Source: CAZOAR01 sp964577985
GTDB taxonomy: Bacteria > Gemmatimonadota > CAZMKB01 > CAZNLH01
DNA length: 64,000 bases
Direction of reading: 5' to 3'
Assembly: GCA_964577985.1 (NCBI GenBank)
Contig: CAZOAR010000005.1
Coordinates: forward strand, 1-64,000
Shown here: positions 17,670 through 24,667 of the stretch, one piece after another
Numbering within the stretch: position 1 is the stretch's first letter
Layout of the letters: every line of letters starts with the position of its first letter
Notes under the pieces: model-generated
Told to the model about the DNA's origin: nothing
The model's database searches: none
What the model saw: only the letters and a program-made list of their open reading frames with translations
Program-made: the position numbers and the translations under genes

Positions 17670-18548
17670 TTACGGATTGTCAAAGATCATCTCTTCGCGA
17701 TCCATCCCCCTGATTACTTCTATCCTCACCTTCGGCTTTCTCCTGGCCCGCTTGACCGGTTTCGACCCCGGTTTCTCCTTCGGTCCTTGATTACTGTGGG
17801 TACTTGCCACCTTCCTCCCGGCAGGTTTTTCCGGCTCCGAGCCGAGAAGTGAAGAAACTGTCGTTCCGGGTGTGATCAAGGGATCCTGATCGGCAATATT
17901 TCTCAGTACAAGGTAAAGCACACCCTGACTCTCCGCCAGCGCGAGTCGCTCCGCCTCCTGGGGAGTAACAAGAAGGGTGACACTGGCCCGCCCCTTGCCC
18001 GCAAAGCCTCCCCCTCCCCCATCTTTGCTGACCGAAAGGACTCTGATGTTCTGCAGAATAGACTTGGAAACGTATCCTCCCCCTTTCTTATTTGTCTGGA
18101 TCGTGGCGAGGACATCCACTCGACTGTTAGGGCTCAGGAAATCGTTAACCACCGCATCGGCCCCGACAGAAACCGTCATGGCCCTCATGCCGGGAGGCGT
18201 CAGAGATGAAAGCCCATCGACCGCCCCATTCTTCGCGAGGTGGGCTGCCATAACGGGCTCACCGGGAACAAAGTCCCGCGCAACGACCTTTCCCACGACA
18301 TCTTCCGACTTGGCAAAACTTCCCTCGGGGACCAATCGTTCGGGCCATGAGTGGATCTCCACGCTCTCCTTCGTCAGCCGTTTCCCTGCCTGCACAGCAC
18401 TGACGACCACCACGACATCCTTGTACTGCTCTGTGGCCACCGGCGCCCTGCTGTCGATCCCCTGCAGGTAGAGAAAAATGGTCAAGCTGGCGAGAAAGCT
18501 GAATGTAATTGCCAGATAAACAATCAGTTTAGTCTTTCTGAGGATCAT
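17670..18548 (-). CDS. cpaB: Tad pilus periplasmic protein CpaB/RcpC
   Basis: A 292-residue protein with an N-terminal TM anchor (LIVYLAITFSFLASLTIFLYL) and an SAF/RcpC domain: VVVVSAVQAGKRLTKESVEI, AARDFVPGEPVMA-type repeat, and AMTVSVGADAVVNDFLSPNSRVDVLA. Family members stabilise the secretin and link it to peptidoglycan. The C-terminal 50 residues are a basic Pro/Lys/Arg-rich tail, plausibly periplasmic peptidoglycan contact. It is in operon with tadE upstream (12-base gap) and cpaC downstream. Confidence 0.92.
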   Translation of the reverse strand: MILRKTKLIVYLAITFSFLASLTIFLYLQGIDSRAPVATEQYKDVVVVVSAVQAGKRLTKESVEIHSWPERLVPEGSFAKSEDVVGKVVARDFVPGEPVMAAHLAKNGAVDGLSSLTPPGMRAMTVSVGADAVVNDFLSPNSRVDVLATIQTNKKGGGYVSKSILQNIRVLSVSKDGGGGGFAGKGRASVTLLVTPQEAERLALAESQGVLYLVLRNIADQDPLITPGTTVSSLLGSEPEKPAGRKVASTHSNQGPKEKPGSKPVKRARRKPKVRIEVIRGMDREEMIFDNP

Positions 18549-18560
18549 CTTATCACCACC

Positions 18561-18986
18561 TTAGACCTGACCTTCATAATAACAGGAGGCATAGCGAATC
18601 ATCATGAAATCCGATCCCAACACCGTCCTGGCGAACGGATTTCGCATGAAGGAAAAATGCACAGCAGCCTCGACTCTTATCATTTCGTCATTAGTCTCCC
18701 GACTGATCCTGACATACTCGGGAGTTATGTTTGCCGTTGCGAGGTACTGTTCCACGACTCGCTGCACCAGTATCTGCGACTGGTTGTCATAAATATCAGG
18801 CGTAACAGAAGCTATTCTTGCTCCTTCTCTAACCGCGCCGGTCAGGACATTCAAAGTCATCCATGCCCGTCCGAATTCCGCGATACCGAACACGAGCATC
18901 AATAATATTGGCAAGATCAAGGCCAACTCGAGGACAGACTGGCCCCTCATCCCCCCGAACCTGTTTTTCATTTGTATCGCTCTCAT
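18561..18986 (-). CDS. tadE: TadE-like minor pseudopilin
   Basis: A 141-residue protein with the TadE signature GMRGQSVLELALILPILLMLVFGIAEFGRAW. The Glu of LELAL corresponds to the E+5-like residue used in prepilin processing. It is followed by NVLTGAVREGARIA, then an extracytoplasmic domain. It is processed by the TadV peptidase encoded directly upstream, whose stop overlaps this start by four bases. It would be a minor component of the Flp pilus. Confidence 0.9.
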   Translation of the reverse strand: MRAIQMKNRFGGMRGQSVLELALILPILLMLVFGIAEFGRAWMTLNVLTGAVREGARIASVTPDIYDNQSQILVQRVVEQYLATANITPEYVRISRETNDEMIRVEAAVHFSFMRNPFARTVLGSDFMMIRYASCYYEGQV

Positions 18987-19489
18987 GGGAAGAAATAGTA
19001 GGAAAACAAGGCGCCCGAGGCTATCACAACGCCATACGGGAGAGAGATCCGTGGAAACGTGACTCCTGTGGCTAGTGAGTCCTGGCTCGATTTTCCACGC
19101 TTCACCATTCTCGCTATCCGCGCAAAAAGAGCCCTCCGATAATCACCAACGGCGATCATCACGATAATAGAAACCGCAAGTCCAACAATGGCGGATATCA
19201 GGAATATACGGAATGTCGTCATGGCTCCTGAGATTGACCCCACGGCTCCCAGGAGCTTGACATCCCCCCCGCCCATGCCACCCATGACAAACGGCATCAA
19301 CAAAAGGCCTACACCCAGTATCAAACCGGTCCCCGCAAAGAAAAAACCATCCCGGCCACCTGTAAGGACATGATATACAAGTCCACCCAGAATAGCCGGG
19401 AGAGTTAGCCAATTCGGGATTTTCCCTGATCTCAAATCAGTGAAGGAAGCCAAAGTCAATAGTATTAGCATCGAAACCTTTATAATCAT
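18983..19489 (-). CDS. tadV: Prepilin peptidase TadV/CpaA (A24 family)
   Basis: A 168-residue polytopic membrane aspartic peptidase. The two catalytic Asp residues are in FTDLRSGKIPNWLT (about 18) and GMGGGDVKLLGAVG (about 76). There are about four TM helices. It lacks the N-methylating domain of PilD, as expected for TadV. It cleaves the Flp and TadE-type leader peptides. It begins about 160 bases after flp, beyond a long inverted repeat that may reduce read-through from the pilin gene. Confidence 0.93.
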   Translation of the reverse strand: MIIKVSMLILLTLASFTDLRSGKIPNWLTLPAILGGLVYHVLTGGRDGFFFAGTGLILGVGLLLMPFVMGGMGGGDVKLLGAVGSISGAMTTFRIFLISAIVGLAVSIIVMIAVGDYRRALFARIARMVKRGKSSQDSLATGVTFPRISLPYGVVIASGALFSYYFFP

Positions 19490-19574
19490 GCAACGTCTTC
19501 TGGCAGAAAAGGTTTAATGTCTCAATTAACTTAACAACTTCAATCACCGAGTCAAGCTGTTTGTGAGGTCACAG

Positions 19575-19631
19575 AAGGGTTGGGACTCAACCAGCCCGGA
19601 ATCTACGTCTCCAGACCAGGTCCCAACCCTT
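19575..19631 (-). terminator. Inverted repeat between flp and tadV
   Basis: On the minus strand, AAGGGTTGGGA (19621-19631) and its exact complement (19575-19585) form an 11-bp stem around a 35-base loop, starting 17 bases after the flp stop. No U-run follows. A partial terminator or an mRNA-stabilising hairpin would let pilin be made in excess over the assembly proteins. Confidence 0.5.
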
Positions 19632-19647
19632 TGAACCCTCAGGGAGA

Positions 19648-19824
19648 TTAGTCCCAGGGCAGCGCGATCAGGCTGGTCCTGATGCTGTTGAAGACTGTCT
19701 CAATCGAAGTACCGAGCAAGTCTAATGCCACGGCTACACCGATAGCCACTATACCAAGAATCATGGCGTACTCAACGAGTCCCTGGCCTTCTTCATCACG
19801 GAAAAGTCTCTTCAGCAGATTCAT
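19648..19824 (-). CDS. flp: Flp-type major pilin
   Basis: A 58-residue ORF, MNLLKRLFRDEEGQG followed by LVEYAMILGIVAIGVAVALDLL. It contains the Flp motif: Gly at the leader-peptide cleavage site, then LVEYA with the conserved Glu+5/Tyr+6 pair and a single hydrophobic helix. The mature pilin would be about 43 residues. A strong GAAGGAGAG ribosome site precedes the ATG. It heads the Tad operon behind a perfect sigma70 promoter at 20014-20042, with a leader of about 180 bases. TadV, encoded next, would process it. Confidence 0.95.
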   Translation of the reverse strand: MNLLKRLFRDEEGQGLVEYAMILGIVAIGVAVALDLLGTSIETVFNSIRTSLIALPWD

Positions 19825-20177
19825 TGTACTCTCCTTCTAAGTTGAAAAAACAAGATCTAAGGGGGGGTAAGACGATCACAATCTCGATTGCGAGGGTTCA
19901 TTCTACAACCCTTCTTGGGCCTTTGTTCACCTCCTTTTCACGGCAAGCTCGGTCTATATTCGGAAGGTCCAAAGTTCCCCCACCATTGAACCATCTGCTT
20001 TTGAAATCGTAACATTATATCATACATCAGGAATTTTGTCAACCCCCCCATGGAAAAAGGGCTGTATATTTTTGATTATATGAGAATAAATTGTGTACTT
20101 ATTCCTCAGCCAATTGGAAGGGTCGATTTCATTCCGCGCCGTCTATTCTCACACATAGCCGGCACTCCATCATGGTG
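19825..20177 (-). other. flp leader and promoter region (353 bases, no gene)
   Basis: Between the flp start and the stop of the M50 protease gene. It holds the flp promoter and a long untranslated leader with T-rich and C-rich tracts on the plus strand around 19860-19960. I see no further gene or stable hairpin. Confidence 0.6.
20014..20042 (-). promoter_or_regulatory. Perfect-consensus sigma70 promoter of the Tad operon
   Basis: On the minus strand TTGACA (20037-20042), 17 bases, TATAAT (20014-20019): both hexamers and the spacer are exact consensus. The predicted start is near 20007. Confidence 0.85.
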
Positions 20178-21257
20178 CTACGAAATGTCTACTGGAACGG
20201 GAATAAAAGTCAGGAGAAAAACCAGGATGACCACCCATCCGAGAACCCGCCGCCACTTTCCGAGTGGAACATCTTCGTGGATGACCGGGGGATGCGGGAT
20301 CTTTATGAGGACCAGAATGAGCAGCACCCACACAAACCATCCGGGCCAGTAAAAGCCGAGAGGGATCAGGAGCAGGAAAAAGGCGCTGGAAATCTTTTTC
20401 TGCGTCGAGCCGAAAAGCGCATAGCAGACGTGTCCGCCGTCGAGCTGCCCGATGGGGAGCAGGTTGAGGGCGGTGACGAATAGGCCGGCCCATCCGGCAA
20501 ATGCGACTGGATGAGGGTAGAGCTCGTACCCCTCGGGCGCAGTCCCTGCAACAAGTCTTTCAAGAGCCGCAAAGAGGAGTGAGCTTCCAAGCGAGATGCC
20601 ACCGATTCCCTCCGTCGGCACTTCATGAAAAGTGGAGAGAGAAAGACCATATATAACAGCAGGTACAGCTACGAGGAAACCGGCGATGGGCCCGGCAGCG
20701 CCAATTTCCAGCAACATTCTCCTGTTGTGGATAGAGGAGCGCAGCTTTATGAATGCGCCAAGGGTTCCGAGCAGAGTAGGAAAGGGAATGAAATAGGGCA
20801 GGCTGACATCCAGCCCGTATCGGCGAGCTGCGAAGTAATGGCCAAGCTCGTGAAGTCCAAGAATTCCCATAATGGTCATGGAAAAAGGAATCCCCGTAAG
20901 GATAGAACCCGGTTCGCTGCCGAGGTCTGCGCCCTCCAGTACAGCGCCAACGACCAGAGTACTCACGACCGTGGCGAGGAAAAGGATGAGGTTCGGCACC
21001 CGTTTCTTAGGTGCTTTGCTCTTGACTGGTAACGACACGACGAGGAAATGTTTGCCGTCTACCTCATCTATATAGAAAGAACCTCCTCTCGAACGGACAG
21101 CAGCTTTCAGGTCTTCCAGTTGACGGGAGGATGAGGGGATAATTTCTCCTCGAAAAATGGTTTCGTTTCGCTGATGAGCCATCGTAAAGGACCTCATCAT
21201 ACCCAGAGCGGTCCCTGTAAGCTCTTCGGCTGAAGCGTTCCTCGTTCTGCTTTTCAT
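20178..21257 (-). CDS. M50-family site-2 protease-like membrane metalloprotease
   Basis: About 359 residues with roughly eight TM segments. The zinc-binding HELGH is in GILGLHELGHYFAARR (about 138), and the second metal site NLLPIGQLDGGH is the expected N-x-x-P-x-x-x-x-D-G. An N-terminal soluble domain of about 90 residues resembles those of plant/cyanobacterial EGY-type S2Ps. No PDZ domain is seen. It would cleave TM segments within the membrane; the substrate is unknown. The open frame reaches TTG 21281, but ATG 21257 sits behind a GGAGGAG site and is preferred. It is divergent from rho. Confidence 0.9.
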   Translation of the reverse strand: MKSRTRNASAEELTGTALGMMRSFTMAHQRNETIFRGEIIPSSSRQLEDLKAAVRSRGGSFYIDEVDGKHFLVVSLPVKSKAPKKRVPNLILFLATVVSTLVVGAVLEGADLGSEPGSILTGIPFSMTIMGILGLHELGHYFAARRYGLDVSLPYFIPFPTLLGTLGAFIKLRSSIHNRRMLLEIGAAGPIAGFLVAVPAVIYGLSLSTFHEVPTEGIGGISLGSSLLFAALERLVAGTAPEGYELYPHPVAFAGWAGLFVTALNLLPIGQLDGGHVCYALFGSTQKKISSAFFLLLIPLGFYWPGWFVWVLLILVLIKIPHPPVIHEDVPLGKWRRVLGWVVILVFLLTFIPVPVDIS

Positions 21258-21746
21258 TGCTCCTCCGCGACACGAAACCAACTTCTTTCCCCACCGGATC
21301 AGTTAACAGGAAGATATGGCAAGGTAATTGCTGAGCTCTGTAATGTGAGACTGATCCGCAGCGATTCTTTTTCACACTCGTCAGGCCTGATATGAAGAAG
21401 ACAAGACGAGGATTGTAATAAACCCGAGGATATCAAAAGGTCCTGGCGACACATTGCGACAAAGCCCCTTGACAATGCGGGTAGTATAGGATATAATATA
21501 CACACAGCGTACAATAAAATGAACTTTCCAAATAATTCCCCATTGGATCTTTTATTCGGTTAATTCTTTCGCAAGAGAACCCTGTCTGTTGGATAATAAT
21601 CACACTTTGAGAGTTTTATCAAATCCCGATGAGTAGTCACCTTCCCCTTTATCATTACCTGACATTGAGGTAGCCGCGACGGAAATAAGCTCGCCGGTTG
21701 TCTGAGCGTCCAGTCCATTCACCGAGCAAGGAACAGGAGTACCGCG
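21258..21746. other. Intergenic region between the M50 protease and rho
   Basis: A 489-base divergent region. It carries the rho promoter and an AT-rich rho leader of about 240 bases (21504-21746). No ORF on either strand looks real, and I found no clear promoter for the M50 gene. Confidence 0.55.
21469..21497 (+). promoter_or_regulatory. Perfect-consensus sigma70 promoter of rho
   Basis: TTGACA (21469-21474), 17 bases, TATAAT (21492-21497). The start near 21504 gives a long leader, a place where rho genes are commonly autoregulated. Confidence 0.85.
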
Positions 21747-23126
21747 TTGAAAGAAACAAAGAGGCCCGAAAAAACAACAAATGAAAGCAGGAAGAGAGAG
21801 AAGAACTCGAAGATTAAAGAAAGCATCAACAGGAACGGTAGTTTTGTGGAAAGTGCTTCCGAACCAGGAAAAAAGTACCTCGATATCTCAAATCTCAAGT
21901 CGAAAAATATTGCAGAGCTTCAGGAGATGGCGGAAGAATTCAATATAGATAATAGCGGAAATCTCAAGAAACAGGATCTCCTCTATCTGATCGAGCAGAA
22001 CGTGCTCGACAGTGGAGTAATCCTGCGGGGAGAAGGAGTTCTCGAGATACTACCCGAAGGATATGGTTTTCTCAGATCCCAGGACTGGAACTACCTCTAT
22101 GGCCCTGATGACATTTATGTCTCACCATCTCAAATCAAGAGATTCAGTCTCTCGACGGGTGACGTCGTTCAGGGTCAGGTCCGTCCCCCGAAGGAGGGAG
22201 AGCGTTACCTCGCACTCCTGAAGGTCGAGGCGGTGGATTATGAAGACCCGGAGAAATGCAAGCATAAGATCTTCTTTGACAACCTGACCCCTCTTTACGC
22301 CACAGAGCAGATTAACCTGGAGAGCAAGGGCAGCGATCTGGCCATGCGGATAATGAATCTCATGTCTCCGGTGGGCAAGGGCCAGAGAGGACTCATAGTC
22401 TCGCCACCCAAGGCGGGAAAAACTATCCTGCTTCAGAAGATGGCCAACTCAATCAGGGAGAACCATCCCGAGGTCATTCTCATCGTCCTTCTCATCGACG
22501 AGAGGCCCGAAGAGGTCACAGACATGGAGAGGAGCGTCGACGCCGAAGTAATAAGTTCCACGTTCGACGAGCCGGCGGACCGTCATGTTCAGGTTGCAGA
22601 GATGGTAATCGAAAAGGCAAAACGATTGGTTGAGCATCAGAAGGATGTGGTTATTCTCCTCGACAGCATCACGAGGCTTGCAAGGGCGCACAACGTGGTT
22701 ATCCCGCACAGCGGAAAGATCCTCTCCGGAGGAGTTGACGCGCACGCCCTGCACAAGCCGAAGCGCTTCTTTGGCGCCGCGAGGAATATCGAGGAGGGTG
22801 GAAGCCTGACTATCATCGCGACATCTCTCGTGGAAACGGGCAGCCGCATGGATGAGGTGATCTTTGAGGAGTTCAAGGGGACCGGCAACATGGAACTGGT
22901 CCTGAAGAGAGACCTGGCGGACAGGCGGATATTCCCCGCAATAGACATCAATCTCTCGGGAACCCGGAGAGAGGAACTGCTTCTACCCCAGGATGAACTG
23001 AACAGGATATGGATCCTGAGAAAGTTCCTGTCGGATATGGGCGCGGTTGAGTCTATGGAGTTCCTGGTCAAGAAGATGTCCGAGACCAAGACCAACGCCG
23101 ATTTTCTTGCCTCCATGAACGGCTGA
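21747..23126 (+). CDS. rho: Transcription termination factor Rho
   Basis: 459 residues. After a Lys/Glu-rich N-terminal extension (about 1-45) come the Rho_N helical domain (NLKSKNIAELQEMAEEFNI), the cold-shock RNA-binding domain (GVLEILPEGYGFLR, YVSPSQIKRFSL) and the RecA-like ATPase. The ATPase shows Walker A SPPKAGKTILLQK, Walker B ILIVLLIDERPEEV and the Q/R-loop region ARNIEEGGSLTIIAT. It is a hexameric RNA helicase that ends transcripts. The start is TTG at 21747 behind an AGGAG site; no in-frame ATG precedes the Rho_N domain. Rho-dependent ends may explain why few intrinsic terminators are seen here. Confidence 0.97.
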   Translation: MKETKRPEKTTNESRKREKNSKIKESINRNGSFVESASEPGKKYLDISNLKSKNIAELQEMAEEFNIDNSGNLKKQDLLYLIEQNVLDSGVILRGEGVLEILPEGYGFLRSQDWNYLYGPDDIYVSPSQIKRFSLSTGDVVQGQVRPPKEGERYLALLKVEAVDYEDPEKCKHKIFFDNLTPLYATEQINLESKGSDLAMRIMNLMSPVGKGQRGLIVSPPKAGKTILLQKMANSIRENHPEVILIVLLIDERPEEVTDMERSVDAEVISSTFDEPADRHVQVAEMVIEKAKRLVEHQKDVVILLDSITRLARAHNVVIPHSGKILSGGVDAHALHKPKRFFGAARNIEEGGSLTIIATSLVETGSRMDEVIFEEFKGTGNMELVLKRDLADRRIFPAIDINLSGTRREELLLPQDELNRIWILRKFLSDMGAVESMEFLVKKMSETKTNADFLASMNG

Positions 23127-23564
23127 ATGGCCGACAGCGGCAGAATACTCTCTATCGACTACGGCACAAGGCGTGTCGGTCTCGCAATGAGCGATCCAAC
23201 CGGAAGCATCGCATTTCCTTTAGACACAATAGACCTGAAGAAGAGCCGCGAATCTATCGAGACCCGGATTGCTTCGCTCGCGTTTGAGCATGAGATCAGA
23301 CTGATTGTTGTCGGGCTTCCTGTTACGGAACGTGGTGACAAGGGGGAACGCGCCCTCGAAGTGGAGGAATTCATTTCCAGATTGAAGCCCATGATTGAAT
23401 GCGGCATCATAACATGGGATGAGAGATACACCAGCGCGAGAGCAGAAAGGGTAATCCATGAGCTCGGAGAGAAGATCGGAAAGAATAAGGGAAAAGTCGA
23501 CAGGATTGCAGCCGTGTTCATCCTCCAGAACTACCTTGATTCGGTTCGCGGGGGACTGACTTAG
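23127..23564 (+). CDS. ruvX: YqgF/RuvX pre-16S rRNA nuclease
   Basis: A 145-residue RNase H-like protein with the signature ILSIDYGTRRVGLAMSD, the second acidic strand LIVVGLPV, ERYTSARAERVIHE and the final acidic DRIAAVFILQNYLD. Family members mature 16S rRNA ends and have been proposed as Holliday-junction resolvases. Its ATG directly follows the rho stop with no spacing, so it depends on rho translation. Confidence 0.95.
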   Translation: MADSGRILSIDYGTRRVGLAMSDPTGSIAFPLDTIDLKKSRESIETRIASLAFEHEIRLIVVGLPVTERGDKGERALEVEEFISRLKPMIECGIITWDERYTSARAERVIHELGEKIGKNKGKVDRIAAVFILQNYLDSVRGGLT

Positions 23565-23594
23565 CATAAAAGGGCGCCAGGAAGAGATCAGGTC

Positions 23595-24626
23595 GTGAAC
23601 AGGTCCATCTTCTCAGTAACAGAACTGTATTATGGCAGGACACTGGTTGTCGCATTCTTTTTGTGGGCCATCGCTCCCTTCATCTACCACTCTACATCTA
23701 CATTCTATATATCTCCCGAAGAAAGTATTCTGATAAGCATCCCGCAGGGATCTACACTTAAGCAGGTGAGTTTTGCTCTGAGGGATGACGGGATAATCAA
23801 TGATCCTTATGTGTTCATGATTCTCGTAGCTCTCAAGGGAGACGAGAGCAACCTCCACGCCGGCACGTATCGATTCGAAGGAGAGCTCTCACTTATGGCA
23901 ATCGCCGACGATATCTCGATGGGCAGGGTAGCTGTAACGCGCGTCACGGTGCCGGAGGGATTCGGCTTTTCTGACATCGCGTCCCTGCTTGAAGAGGTGA
24001 CAGGCCAGAGAGAGGAGGACATCGAAAGTCTTAAGAGTGACGAGGGGCTTCGAGAGTTCCTGGGGCTGGGAACCGGCCAGATTGAAGGGTTTCTCTTTCC
24101 AGATACGTATATTGTCCCGGTCGATATTTCTCCGAAGGAGTTCCTGAGGGTGATGATTACACGATACCACGAAATCTTCGACGACTCCCTCAGGGAGAGG
24201 GCATCGGAGCTTGGATATTCCGAGGTCGAAATAGTGACGCTGGCATCAATAATAGAGAAAGAGACAAGGATCGAAGACGAACGACGGATTATCTCAGGGG
24301 TATTTCACAATCGTCTGAGCAGGGGAATCCCGCTCGAAGCAGATCCGACGGTCAGGTATGCCCTCAGGAAGTATTCTGGACGCATACTGTACAAGGATCT
24401 TGAGATAGACTCGCCATACAACACCTATATGTATAGAGGCCTCCCGCCGGGTCCTATCTGCAACCCGGGCAAGGCCTCTCTGCTCGCGGCTCTCTACCCC
24501 GAAGACGTCGATTATCTATACTTTGTTGCGGCAGGTGACGGGACTCACATCTTCTCCAGGACACTCGCGCAGCATAACAGAGCGAGAAAACTTGTCAGAA
24601 AGGCCAACTCGCGTGGAGTGTCATGA
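23595..24626 (+). CDS. mltG: Endolytic transglycosylase MltG
   Basis: 343 residues with an N-terminal TM anchor (LVVAFFLWAIAPFIY), a LysM-like domain (about 45-110, SIPQGSTLKQVSFAL) and the YceG-like catalytic domain. The catalytic Glu is in TLASIIEKETRI, and the conserved SPYNTYMYRGLPPGPICNPG is complete. It cuts nascent glycan strands in the periplasm. It starts at a GTG (23595) 30 bases after ruvX; the ruvX-mltG pairing is common. Confidence 0.95.
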   Translation: MNRSIFSVTELYYGRTLVVAFFLWAIAPFIYHSTSTFYISPEESILISIPQGSTLKQVSFALRDDGIINDPYVFMILVALKGDESNLHAGTYRFEGELSLMAIADDISMGRVAVTRVTVPEGFGFSDIASLLEEVTGQREEDIESLKSDEGLREFLGLGTGQIEGFLFPDTYIVPVDISPKEFLRVMITRYHEIFDDSLRERASELGYSEVEIVTLASIIEKETRIEDERRIISGVFHNRLSRGIPLEADPTVRYALRKYSGRILYKDLEIDSPYNTYMYRGLPPGPICNPGKASLLAALYPEDVDYLYFVAAGDGTHIFSRTLAQHNRARKLVRKANSRGVS

Positions 24627-24667
24627 GTCACACACGGGCAGAGCAGCGAGCATGAAACACACTCTTA

